Source: a virus
Virus record (IMG/VR): IMGVR_UViG_3300046318_000075
Coordinates: 1-39,672 of that record
Strand: one strand, 5' to 3'
DNA length: 39,672 nt
Shown piece after piece: positions 17,390 through 22,412 of this stretch. A program made the position numbers and the translations under genes. How positions within the stretch are numbered: position 1 is the stretch's first letter; each line of letters begins with the position of its first letter. The notes beneath the pieces were generated by a model that saw only the letters and a program-made list of their open reading frames with translations, was not told where the DNA came from and did not search any database.

Positions 17390-17502
17390 GGGTCAAGTCC
17401 TGGTGTATCTGACGTTCCCATAGGGCGGCCCCTACGAACATTAAGAACGGGAGTGGTTGCCTTCTTACGAGCAGGTCCACCAGGACTCGAACCTGGACCC
17501 AC
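17368..17502 (-). CDS. Small ORF overlapping tRNA-Trp and terminase start (44 aa)
   Basis: From a GTG at 17502, inside the tRNA-Trp gene, the frame reads MGPGSSPGGPARKKATTPVL, then NVRRGRPMGTSDTPGLDPWL, then STTD and stop. It ends 22 nt inside the terminase gene in another frame. The second half looks like genuine basic phage protein; the first 10 residues are just the tRNA T-arm translated. No SD site precedes the GTG. It may be a real gene whose 5' end was overwritten by tRNA acquisition, or expressed from the internal ATG (17 residues). Confidence 0.4.
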   Translation of the reverse strand: MGPGSSPGGPARKKATTPVLNVRRGRPMGTSDTPGLDPWLSTTD

Positions 17503-17543
17503 GGCTTTGGAGACCGCTGTTCTGCCATTAAACGTATGGACCT
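17472..17543 (-). tRNA. tRNA-Trp (CCA)
   Basis: 72-nt cloverleaf on the minus strand. The acceptor AGGTCCA pairs with TGGACCT over 7 bp. The D arm is GTT/AAC with TAATGGCAG in the loop. Anticodon loop CTCCAAA, so the anticodon is CCA. The T arm is CCAGG-TTCGAGT-CCTGG and the discriminator base is G. The 3' CCA is not encoded. It is the only tRNA seen and lies between the late promoter region and the terminase, so it should be cut from the start of the late transcript. Confidence 0.93.
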
Positions 17544-17547
17544 AAAA

Positions 17548-17578
17548 CCCACCAGTCTTGGCGTTAGCCTCAGGTGGG
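17548..17578 (-). promoter_or_regulatory. Attenuator-like hairpin just upstream of tRNA-Trp
   Basis: On the minus strand CCCACC (17573-17578) pairs with GGTGGG (17548-17553) around an inner GGC-taac-GCC stem, and is followed directly by TTTTA and then the tRNA 5' end. This is the form of a weak intrinsic terminator or attenuator. It may instead be the leader structure that positions RNase P. Which one cannot be told from sequence. Confidence 0.45.
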
Positions 17579-17634
17579 GACCTGGGCTTTTCTGCAGTAG
17601 TCACCAGGTCAATTCTGTCGCCCTCTGGAGGGCT

Positions 17635-17664
17635 AATATAACGATAATAACGCCAGTCAGTAAA
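17635..17664 (-). promoter_or_regulatory. Candidate late promoter (leftward) with inverted repeat
   Basis: On the minus strand TTTACT (17659-17664), an 18-base gap and TATATT (17635-17640) form a recognisable but weak sigma70-type promoter, placed upstream of the tRNA and terminase. GCCCT-ctgg-AGGGC (17620-17633) lies at the expected transcription start. It could be an operator or a 5' hairpin. Alternatives exist in this AT-rich stretch. Confidence 0.35.
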
Positions 17665-17680
17665 CGGACATAGGGGTGGC

Positions 17681-17785
17681 AATTATTATATTATTATATA
17701 TTAATAATTATATATTAATACTTGCGAGCAAGCCGAAGAGCGATGCTCGCTCTATATATTAATTAATATATTACATATATAGATA
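17681..17785. repeat. AT-rich repeats flanking an inverted repeat (possible origin/unwinding element)
   Basis: A run of almost pure A/T contains two copies of TTATATATTAATA (17694-17706 and 17708-17720; period 14). It is interrupted by the GC-richer inverted repeat GCGAGCA (17724-17730) / TGCTCGC (17744-17750), and then A/T continues to about 17785. Easily melted DNA next to iterons and between divergent gene blocks is typical of replication origins. This is inference, with no DnaA-box match asserted. Confidence 0.4.
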
Positions 17786-17866
17786 ACCTGTAGTTTTAGT
17801 CAAAACCGAACACTACTACTGAATATTTTTTTAAATATATTATATTAGGGGGCTGAATATATATAA

Positions 17867-17886
17867 AAGCCCTGGTCACAGGGCTT
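17867..17886 (-). terminator. Strong hairpin, terminator-like on the minus strand
   Basis: AAGCCCTG-gtca-CAGGGCTT is a perfect 8-bp stem. Read on the minus strand it is followed by TTTTATATATATTC, a reasonable U-rich tail. No gene is known to its right on this strand, so it may block leftward antisense or early transcripts from entering the late promoter region. Confidence 0.45.
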
Positions 17887-17919
17887 ATAACAGATATTTT
17901 TAGGTTGATAGTACATATA

Positions 17920-17928
17920 TGTTATACT
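17920..17928 (+). promoter_or_regulatory. Candidate extended -10 promoter (rightward)
   Basis: TGTTATACT fits the extended -10 form TGnTATAAT with one mismatch. No good -35 is present at the usual spacing; TTGATA lies only 12 bases upstream. A transcript from here would begin just before the 17940-17971 hairpin. It is a candidate for a leader or small RNA, or for the early rightward operon. Confidence 0.35.
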
Positions 17929-17939
17929 CGCACGTTTAA

Positions 17940-17971
17940 GCACCCTGGGTCAAATGACCCTGAAAGGGTGC
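17940..17971 (+). promoter_or_regulatory. Double-stem hairpin at the presumed 5' end of the rightward transcript
   Basis: The outer stem GCACCCT (17940-17946) / AGGGTGC (17965-17971) encloses the inner stem GGGTC-aaat-GACCC (17947-17960), with a TGAA bulge on one side. It lies about 10-15 bases after the extended -10 element, so it would cap the transcript's 5' end. An ORF of seven codons (MGRHIHT) begins at 17976 after it. A stabilising 5' hairpin or a small RNA are both possible. Confidence 0.45.
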
Positions 17972-18066
17972 CATAGATGGGTAGACACATACATACCTGA
18001 ATGTCTAAGTGTGTACCTGAGGGTTACACTAGGGAAAGACTCCATAATAAACTGAAATTCTAGAAT

Positions 18067-18122
18067 AAGTTACTGAATTAAGTTACTCGGTAGCATTACT
18101 CGGTAACATATACGAGTAACTT
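18067..18122. repeat. Three tandem 13-bp iterons with an inverted copy
   Basis: Units start at 18067 (AAGTTACTGAATT), 18080 (AAGTTACTCGGTA) and 18093 (GCATTACTCGGTA), each 13 bases apart. An inverted copy, CGAGTAACTT, is at 18113-18122, giving a perfect 10-bp inverted repeat with 18080-18089. Tandem repeats of this size next to AT-rich DNA are typical of initiator-binding iterons or of cooperative operators. The phage's binding protein is not identified. Confidence 0.6.
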
Positions 18123-18284
18123 ATGGCAGGCGACTATCTCCCCTCCCAATCTCGGGGGGTCGCATATAGGTACATATATATGGAATCGGGGGAAGATTTC
18201 AATTATCGACAAATGGACATAGTGTACAAATGTGACGTGGCTCACACCTTTAAAGTAGTTGAAAGTTCAACCAAAAGTAGTTGA
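18123..18284 (+). CDS. Candidate small gene (53 aa) inside the regulatory region
   Basis: Starting at ATG 18123 (MAGDYLPSQSRGVAYRYIYM), the frame stays open to a TGA at 18284, with an ordinary-looking middle (EDFNYRQMDIVYKCDVAHTF). The SD site is poor (GAG). It contains the 18130-18163 hairpin, and its C-terminus is encoded by the operator-like repeats. Likely either a minor gene or a chance open frame in regulatory DNA; the second seems slightly more probable. Confidence 0.3.
   Translation: MAGDYLPSQSRGVAYRYIYMESGEDFNYRQMDIVYKCDVAHTFKVVESSTKSS
18130..18163. promoter_or_regulatory. GC-rich inverted repeat
   Basis: GCGAC (18130-18134) pairs with GTCGC (18159-18163), and inner CCCC (18140-18143) pairs with GGGG (18155-18158), with an asymmetric internal loop. 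It is a stable GC hairpin in an AT-rich surrounding. It has no T-run on either side, so a simple terminator is unlikely. A structural or protein-binding site fits better. Confidence 0.4.
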
Positions 18285-18292
18285 AAGTTCAA
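18252..18292. promoter_or_regulatory. Paired operator-like sites (19-bp direct repeat, period 22)
   Basis: AAAGTAGTTGAAAGTTCAA occurs at 18252-18270 and again exactly at 18274-18292. Each copy contains the dyad TTGAA-ag-TTCAA, as expected for a dimeric DNA-binding protein. The 22-base period is two helical turns, so both sites face the same way. They lie upstream of the rightward early genes and suit a repressor or activator operator. Confidence 0.6.
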
Positions 18293-18328
18293 TTACTTTG
18301 TCCTAGTTTGTCTGCATTCGTCCCTGAA

Positions 18329-18406
18329 TGTCCTATAATGTCCGATTTCCTCACGCTCAGCCTGTCCGTTTCCGCCCTTAATGTCCGAATTTCCCCTAAA
18401 TGTCCG
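18329..18406. repeat. TGTCCG repeat cluster around a TATAAT element
   Basis: TGTCC occurs at 18329, 18339, 18363, 18382 and 18401, the last four as TGTCCG followed by A/T-rich or TTTCC sequence. The last three are spaced 19 bases apart. A perfect TATAAT lies at 18334-18339 between the first two copies. This could be an array for one regulator bound over the early rightward promoter. No convincing -35 was found at 17 bases (TTGTCT at 18308 gives 20). Confidence 0.5.
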
Positions 18407-18443
18407 AAACCACGCCGAATTTGAGCGTGAAAGTCGAGTGTAT

Positions 18444-18449
18444 TTGACA
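18444..18449 (+). promoter_or_regulatory. Consensus -35 hexamer without a clear -10
   Basis: TTGACA at 18444-18449, 80 bases before the first rightward gene. The best downstream match, TATGAG (18463-18468), is only 13 bases away, so this is either an activator-dependent promoter or chance. A GTTCTC/GAGAAC hairpin (18472-18493) follows in the leader. Confidence 0.25.
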
Positions 18450-18528
18450 TCCCCCGCCGACCTATGAGACAGTTCTCCAGTAGCCAAGAGAACAACCTCA
18501 AGGCACACAACTACACAGAGGAGAAACA

Positions 18529-18939
18529 GTGAACATAGAGACAATGAAGGCACTTACACCAGGCCAACGCGCTAAGGTCCGCAAGATGGAGAAGGCGCAC
18601 TCGGAGGCGGTTAACCCGATTCACTGGGCACGAAGTGACCGCGAGAAGGCGGTTCGCTCTGAGGCTTGGAAGTCTGGCGAGTGCTCCAACCGTGTTGCTC
18701 GGTTACGTGCCGAATACAAGCCACAACTCGAGGCGATCGAGGAACAGCGTCAAGCACTGTGGGAGCAATACAAGGAAATCGAGAAAAAGTTCTCAGATAT
18801 GAGAAACGAAGTTGAGGCGGAGCCATACCAAGCCGTATACAATGACGCAGAGTACAAGGCGCTTACCTCCATCATTCAGATGACTAAAAAACAGCAAAAG
18901 GAGCAACTCGAGGCACTTCTCGAATCATTCAAGAACTAG
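18529..18939 (+). CDS. Coiled-coil protein, first gene of the rightward block
   Basis: 136 residues from a GTG at 18529 with GAGGAG six bases upstream. The second half is highly charged and helical (LRAEYKPQLEAIEEQRQALW, KEIEKKFSDMRNEVEAEPY, MTKKQQKEQLEALLESF), so a coiled-coil dimer is likely. No enzyme motif seen. As the first gene after the control region it should be expressed early. Not recognised as a named family. Confidence 0.75.
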   Translation: MNIETMKALTPGQRAKVRKMEKAHSEAVNPIHWARSDREKAVRSEAWKSGECSNRVARLRAEYKPQLEAIEEQRQALWEQYKEIEKKFSDMRNEVEAEPYQAVYNDAEYKALTSIIQMTKKQQKEQLEALLESFKN

Positions 18940-18948
18940 GCAAGACCG

Positions 18949-19017
18949 CCCCCGCCCGATAAGTCGGCACAGGTTCACGACCTACGGGGGTACGAGTGGG
19001 AGCAACTACGCGCCCAC
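18949..19017 (+). promoter_or_regulatory. Structured leader element A (three-way junction plus AACTAC-loop hairpin)
   Basis: CCCCCG (18949-18954) pairs with CGGGGG (18985-18990), closing two small hairpins, CCGA-taag-TCGG and AGGT-tcacg-ACCT. A separate hairpin follows, with stem GTGGG (18996-19000) / CCCAC (19013-19017), inner GC/GC and loop AACTAC (19004-19009). The ATG at 19037 comes after AAGGAGG. The same architecture recurs at 19560-19635, so it is probably a cis-acting RNA (processing site, protein-binding leader or translational control). Confidence 0.5.
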
Positions 19018-19036
19018 CAAAACAAGGAGGAAACAA

Positions 19037-19213
19037 ATGCAACCAACAGGAATCGCCCTAAAGGTGACAGGCAAGGACGGGCACGTCTCATTCCCATCGT
19101 ATGAGGCCTGGGGTTGGGATAAGGTAAACGAGATTATTAAACTCACCTTAGAAATCGAACACGTCGCAAGGGTTGAAATTGTAGACATCAACCACACTAA
19201 GGAGAGCAACTAA
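19037..19213 (+). CDS. Small protein (58 aa), hypothetical
   Basis: The ATG follows an excellent AAGGAGG site. Sequence features are a beta-like start (TGIALKVTGKDGHVSFPSYE), a Trp-containing turn (AWGWDKVNEIIKLTLEI) and a beta end (HVARVEIVDINH). Its stop overlaps the next ATG (TAATG). It is preceded by structured leader element A. No family recognised. Confidence 0.7.
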   Translation: MQPTGIALKVTGKDGHVSFPSYEAWGWDKVNEIIKLTLEIEHVARVEIVDINHTKESN

Positions 19214-19341
19214 TGAGAGTTATCCGCCACCATTCAGGCATTGAAGTATCCGATATCGTGCGCGGTTACCTGGTGAGCCGTCTCTATGTTGGGTACACCG
19301 TGGCCCAGGCTAGGGCTAAATTCAAGGAGGAGACGCGATGA
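19213..19341 (+). CDS. Small protein (42 aa), hypothetical
   Basis: Starts in TAATG and ends in ATGA with the next gene. Sequence is MRVIRHHSGIEVSDIVRGYL followed by VSRLYVGYTVAQARAKFKEE, basic and helical at the end. AAGGAGGAG near its end is the site for the following gene. Tight coupling on both sides supports it being real. Confidence 0.6.
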   Translation: MRVIRHHSGIEVSDIVRGYLVSRLYVGYTVAQARAKFKEETR

Positions 19342-19520
19342 CGGCGAAAGACTTTAACCTGATAGCCCTAATCTTAAAGGAATTACGGGAAGATTACGAG
19401 CAGGACGGGCGAGCCGTTGAGGTGTTAGAAGATGTCGCGGGCGAATTCTCGGAGAGATTACTCGCCAGTAACATACGATTCGACTCGGCGCGATTCCTCA
19501 AGGCTTGCGGGGTGGCATAG
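19338..19520 (+). CDS. Small helical acidic protein (60 aa), hypothetical
   Basis: The ATG overlaps the previous TGA (ATGA), with AAGGAGGAG upstream. The protein is helical (LIALILKELREDYEQDG, then VLEDVAGEFSERLLASN) and ends FDSARFLKACGVA. It is the last gene before structured leader element B. Small acidic early proteins of this type often bind host proteins, but nothing here shows it. Confidence 0.65.
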   Translation: MTAKDFNLIALILKELREDYEQDGRAVEVLEDVAGEFSERLLASNIRFDSARFLKACGVA

Positions 19521-19559
19521 ACCGACAGTCTAGAATCTGATTACGTGGCGCAAGTCACA

Positions 19560-19635
19560 GCCCCGCACCTTTGACCAGGGGGCGAAGTGTGCGAGACACT
19601 AGCGGGGCGCAGAGGCAAGGCAACTACGCCAAGCC
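19560..19635 (+). promoter_or_regulatory. Structured leader element B (second copy of the AACTAC-loop architecture)
   Basis: GCCCCGC (19560-19566) pairs with GCGGGGC (19602-19608). Inside are a weak CCT/AGG hairpin and a strong AGTGT-gcgag-ACACT hairpin. Then GGC-aa-GGC (19614-19621) pairs with GCC-aa-GCC (19628-19635) around the loop AACTAC (19622-19627). The ATG at 19654 follows CAGGAGG. Architecture and loop match element A while the stems differ in sequence, as if maintained by compensatory change. No gene was found in this 133-base gap. Confidence 0.5.
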
Positions 19636-19653
19636 CGAACAACAGGAGGAAAG

Positions 19654-20004
19654 ATGAACACAGCAACAAAGCCCGAAACCTGCAAGGATAGAATTTCGCA
19701 GGAGTTAGCAGAACGCGAGGCAGATATTCAAGCAATGTTCGACAAGGCCGAGGAGTCGGAGTATTACGGCGATGAAGAATCTATCTATGAATACGCGCTC
19801 TCGGTTGATACCTACAAATTAACTAAGATTTGCCTCTCTTACGGAGGCCCGTCAGATTACATCGAGATAACTCACGACAGCGACAGTATCCAGAAAATGG
19901 TCTACCGATTCTCGGACTGGTTCGACACAGCGACAGAAGAAATAGAAGAAGGCTCGGCACTGTGGCGCTATGGCGTGATTATGTTGGAAGGGTTGGGAGA
20001 GTAA
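19654..20004 (+). CDS. Acidic protein (116 aa), hypothetical
   Basis: CAGGAGGAAAG precedes the ATG. The protein is rich in Glu, Asp and Tyr (AEESEYYGDEESIYEYALS), with a central beta/helix region (TKICLSYGGPSDYIEITHD) and helical end (DSIQKMVYRFSDWFDTATEE). It resembles small acidic early proteins of actinophages; function unknown. It begins a run of overlapping genes that reaches the lytic-transglycosylase-like gene. Confidence 0.75.
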   Translation: MNTATKPETCKDRISQELAEREADIQAMFDKAEESEYYGDEESIYEYALSVDTYKLTKICLSYGGPSDYIEITHDSDSIQKMVYRFSDWFDTATEEIEEGSALWRYGVIMLEGLGE

Positions 20005-20166
20005 ATGAAACTCACCAAGCGAGGGGAGAGGGTCTTTAAGGCCCTCACAGTAATCGGAATTCTGGCCCTACTCTTCGGAATCTATGAAGTGATAGGTAAT
20101 CTCTGGTGGACCGAGAACGGGTATTGCTGGGGCTCAATGGTCGAGTGCGTAGCGGGTGGGCTATGA
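20005..20166 (+). CDS. Small single-pass membrane protein (53 aa)
   Basis: The ATG directly follows the previous TAA. A positively charged start (MKLTKRGERVFK) leads into a membrane segment (ALTVIGILALLFGIYEVIG, residues about 13-31), then an outside-facing tail, LWWTENGYCWGSMVECVAGG, with two Cys. This K-R start, TM and WWTENGYCWG layout is common in small actinophage membrane proteins. Role unknown. Confidence 0.75.
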   Translation: MKLTKRGERVFKALTVIGILALLFGIYEVIGNLWWTENGYCWGSMVECVAGGL

Positions 20167-20477
20167 CATACGGGTGCGGGGCTGATACCTGCCTCTCTTG
20201 CTACCCCTTGCAATATGGGTGTGCCGATTGTGGCACAAGGTGGGGGCAACCAATCGCCAACGGTGAGCGGTTTACCTGTCCAGAGTGCGACTATGTAAAC
20301 AATGATTCTATATCGTGGGCAGAATTGGCAGAACTAACACACGCCTCACAGGTGGAGCGATTTAACTTCTGTCTGTGCGAGGAGCAGGAACAGTTCCCTT
20401 ATTCAGATTGTCCCCGTCCTGTAATCTGTGGCGATTGTATCCGCCCCGCCAATAATTGCGGGTGTTTGGATAAGTGA
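20163..20477 (+). CDS. Multi-zinc-ribbon protein (104 aa)
   Basis: Start at ATG 20163 (ATGA overlap with the previous stop); an upstream in-frame start at 20106 would run through that gene and is rejected. It has many Cys in pairs: CGADTCLSC, CADC, CPEC, CLCEE, CGDC and CGC. At least two or three zinc sites are likely. It may bind nucleic acid or a host protein. No enzyme motif seen. The final TGA overlaps the nuclease GTG. Confidence 0.7.
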   Translation: MTYGCGADTCLSCYPLQYGCADCGTRWGQPIANGERFTCPECDYVNNDSISWAELAELTHASQVERFNFCLCEEQEQFPYSDCPRPVICGDCIRPANNCGCLDK

Positions 20478-20887
20478 TAGCCCTCGCACTGGCTGGAGTT
20501 CTTAGCCTTACAGTAATCGACGGCGATTCAATCAACACGAATCAGGGAGGGGTTAGGCTGGTGCAGGTCAACACCCCAGAGGTGGGCCAGTGCTGGCACG
20601 ACGAGGCCAAAGCGCTACTAAAAAGTTACCTCAAATCTGGGGGAACTTATCGGCTAGAGGCCGACCCTGCTCTGGATAATCTTGACAAGTACGGCAGAAG
20701 GCTGAGATACTTACACAGAGGCGGAATTAATATCAACATTGAAATCGTCAGGCAAGGGGCAGGAGTGCCCTATTTCTACAAAGGCAAGAGAGGCAAGTAT
20801 TCACGGCAGATTCTTACCGCTATGTACTACGCAAAGGCAAACAAACTAGGACAGTGGGGACACTGTAAGACAGGAGAAAACAAGTGA
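20474..20887 (+). CDS. Thermonuclease-like (staphylococcal nuclease fold) protein
   Basis: GTG start at 20474 overlapping the previous TGA. The N-terminus is hydrophobic (MIALALAGVLSLT), followed by VIDGDSI (calcium site Asp16/Asp18). GVRLVQVNTPEVGQ supplies the Arg28 and Glu36 equivalents of nuclease Arg35 and Glu43, and YGRRLRYL (73-80) supplies the Arg87 equivalent. All catalytic positions are kept. At 137 residues it is about family size. The hydrophobic start may be a signal or membrane anchor, so it could act on DNA outside the cytoplasm, or degrade host DNA inside. Confidence 0.85.
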   Translation: MIALALAGVLSLTVIDGDSINTNQGGVRLVQVNTPEVGQCWHDEAKALLKSYLKSGGTYRLEADPALDNLDKYGRRLRYLHRGGININIEIVRQGAGVPYFYKGKRGKYSRQILTAMYYAKANKLGQWGHCKTGENK

Positions 20888-20994
20888 GTCAAATGCAGGA
20901 AGTTATGGACGCAGAACTAGAGCAGGCTATCGCCCTACTTAATGAGGCGAATAAGTTAATGGAATCTCTGTTCGGTACCAAGGAGGCAGAGTGA
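20884..20994 (+). CDS. Mini-protein (36 aa), helical
   Basis: A GTG overlapping the nuclease TGA. Sequence MSQMQEVMDAELEQAIALLN followed by EANKLMESLFGTKEAE forms one amphipathic helix. It carries the AAGGAGG site for the next gene. Supported only by coupling and composition. Confidence 0.55.
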   Translation: MSQMQEVMDAELEQAIALLNEANKLMESLFGTKEAE

Positions 20995-21164
20995 AGCGGT
21001 ACTACATACAGATAAGCGTGGTGGTTAGCGAAGGCTACGACGAGGCAGAGAACTACGAGGAAATCTTAGCCTTAGCCTTGCGCTATCGGGCAGAAGAGGA
21101 AGCCAAGCACGGCCACCTGGGCAAGATGTGGTTTGATATCGAGGAGATTAAAGATGAAATTTGA
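20991..21164 (+). CDS. Small protein (57 aa), hypothetical
   Basis: A GTG at 20991 overlapping the previous TGA, with AAGGAGG upstream. A beta start (KRYYIQISVVVSEGYDEAE) is followed by a helix (YEEILALALRYRAEEEAKH). It overlaps the next gene by 11 bases. Not recognised. Confidence 0.6.
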   Translation: MKRYYIQISVVVSEGYDEAENYEEILALALRYRAEEEAKHGHLGKMWFDIEEIKDEI

Positions 21165-21357
21165 AATCATCTACGAGATTAAGGGCACACGCAAACATAT
21201 AGTCACAGTGCCAGACAGTGCAGAGTTGCCCGAAGATTGGGCACGCTACACGCAGGAGGATAGAGACTCCTGGATATTTCTTAATCAGAGTTCGGCAGAG
21301 GTAATCTTTGAGGATATTGACCACGCCAAGGCGGTAAGTGTTGAGTGGGCAGACTAA
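21154..21357 (+). CDS. Small protein (67 aa), hypothetical
   Basis: ATG at 21154 with GAGGAG seven bases upstream; an in-frame start at 21133 lacks a site and is rejected. It has a beta start (MKFEIIYEIKGTRKHIVTV) and continues DWARYTQEDRDSWIFLNQ and AEVIFEDIDHAKAVSVEW. Its start resembles the previous gene's beta strand, so the two might be distant paralogues. No function known. Confidence 0.65.
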   Translation: MKFEIIYEIKGTRKHIVTVPDSAELPEDWARYTQEDRDSWIFLNQSSAEVIFEDIDHAKAVSVEWAD

Positions 21358-21440
21358 TGAGTATCGCATTCCTATTGTTAATCGTAGTTCGGTATCAGCG
21401 CAAGTGGAGATTTTATTATGAGAATTGGAGAGACAGATAA
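21357..21440 (+). CDS. Tiny membrane peptide (27 aa)
   Basis: Starts in TAATG and its TAA overlaps the WhiB ATG. MSIAFLLLIVV would be a short membrane anchor, followed by a basic tail, RYQRKWRFYYENWRDR. It also carries GGAGAG, the WhiB ribosome-binding site. It may be a regulatory leader ORF for WhiB translation or a true peptide. Confidence 0.4.
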   Translation: MSIAFLLLIVVRYQRKWRFYYENWRDR

Positions 21441-21805
21441 TGCAACTCAACCTAGACCTATTGGCCACAGAGTGGATGAAACAGGGCTCGTGTGCCTCAT
21501 ACCCTGACCCTGACCTATGGCATTACGAGTCATCAGTCTTCAGTGATGAGCGAGAGTTAGCAGAGTGGCGAGCAGCAGAGGCCAAGCGTATCTGCCGTGA
21601 TTGCCCAGTACAAACCCAATGCCTAGCCGAGGGTATGAAGCAAGATAATATGCTCATCTTCGACACGACAGAGGGCAGCATATGGGGTGGCAAGATGTTA
21701 GGTGAGCGCCTGAACCTACGCGCAGGTAAGATGACATACAAGTACCGCCGTGAGTTACAATTCCTCCGACAGGTAAAGAAGAAGATTGCTATACTAGACA
21801 AATGA
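21440..21805 (+). CDS. WhiB-family Fe-S transcription regulator
   Basis: Start at ATG 21440 (GGAGAG seven bases upstream); a frame-extended TTG start at 21425 is less likely. 121 residues. Cys18, Cys52, Cys55 and Cys61 have the WhiB spacing (C, then CxxC, then x5-C) and should hold a 4Fe-4S cluster. GSIWGG (79-84) is the family turn, followed by a basic end (RAGKMTYKYRRELQFLRQVK) for DNA. WhiB proteins bind sigma factor region 4 and are restricted to Actinobacteria and their phages. It may redirect host transcription. Confidence 0.93.
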   Translation: MQLNLDLLATEWMKQGSCASYPDPDLWHYESSVFSDERELAEWRAAEAKRICRDCPVQTQCLAEGMKQDNMLIFDTTEGSIWGGKMLGERLNLRAGKMTYKYRRELQFLRQVKKKIAILDK

Positions 21806-22215
21806 AAACCAAAGCGATAGCAGGTATCGGGATAGTAGCCCTAGCCCTGGTGGTACCAATACACAAGACGATAGATGTCGAGGTGGTGGTAAAGCCAGTA
21901 GTTAAGGAGAGAACCAAGGCTACAATGGCAGAGAAGAAAGCCAATAAGATTATGGCTATGCGCTATGCCAAGGCAGGGTGGGGATGGGATAGAACCCAGA
22001 GGCGCTGTGCTTACGCTCTCTTTATGGCCGAGTCACGCTTCGACCACCTAGCCAAGAACCAGCAAGGCTCTAGCGCCTATGGTATTGGTCAGGTATTGCG
22101 AGAGAAGTCTAAAGACCCAGCCATTCAGATACTACACGCGTTCAAGTACATTGAGCACCGATACGATACCCCTTGCAAGGCGTGGGCGCACCACAAGAAG
22201 CGCAACTGGTACTAA
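21802..22215 (+). CDS. Membrane-anchored lytic-transglycosylase-like protein
   Basis: ATGA overlap with WhiB. Residues 3-21 form a signal or membrane anchor (AIAGIGIVALALVVPI). A Lys/Val linker follows, then an SLT-like core: FMAESRF (Glu77 as the candidate catalytic acid), NQQGSSAYGIGQVL, and KYIEHRYDTPCKAWAHHKK at the end, the usual last block. The core is short (about 75 residues). Being in the early block, it may help DNA entry, superinfection control or cell-wall remodelling rather than lysis. Confidence 0.75.
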   Translation: MKTKAIAGIGIVALALVVPIHKTIDVEVVVKPVVKERTKATMAEKKANKIMAMRYAKAGWGWDRTQRRCAYALFMAESRFDHLAKNQQGSSAYGIGQVLREKSKDPAIQILHAFKYIEHRYDTPCKAWAHHKKRNWY

Positions 22216-22217
22216 AG

Positions 22218-22412
22218 ATGTTTGACTTATACAACCTAGATAACCCGACATTAGCCTGCATATGTGGTTGCCTTATGTTTGAGATAACTGTACAGTGGGA
22301 TGAGGATACAAGGTCAGTAGGTTGGTATGACCTGCGACAGAAATGCAAGGAGTGTGGGGCAGAGAGCACCGCACCTACACCGATAGATGAGGGATACAAT
22401 GGCAACATATGA
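22218..22412 (+). CDS. Small zinc-ribbon protein (64 aa)
   Basis: Start at ATG 22218, right after the preceding stop; an upstream in-frame start at 22173 would lie inside that gene. CICGC (about residues 14-18) and CKECG (about 42-46) form one zinc ribbon, with beta strands between (FEITVQWDEDTRSVGWYDL). It overlaps the next gene by 14 bases. Function unknown. Confidence 0.7.
   Translation: MFDLYNLDNPTLACICGCLMFEITVQWDEDTRSVGWYDLRQKCKECGAESTAPTPIDEGYNGNI

Noticed and set aside
16949-17545. Plus-strand ORF of 198 codons across the terminase 5' end and the tRNA
   Set aside because: It runs antisense through the conserved terminase ATPase region and the tRNA. Its last part is just the tRNA complement.
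17544-18528. CRISPR-like array in the repeat-rich control region
   Set aside because: Repeats are 13-19 bp, few, and of several unrelated families with no uniform spacers. They fit iterons and operators.
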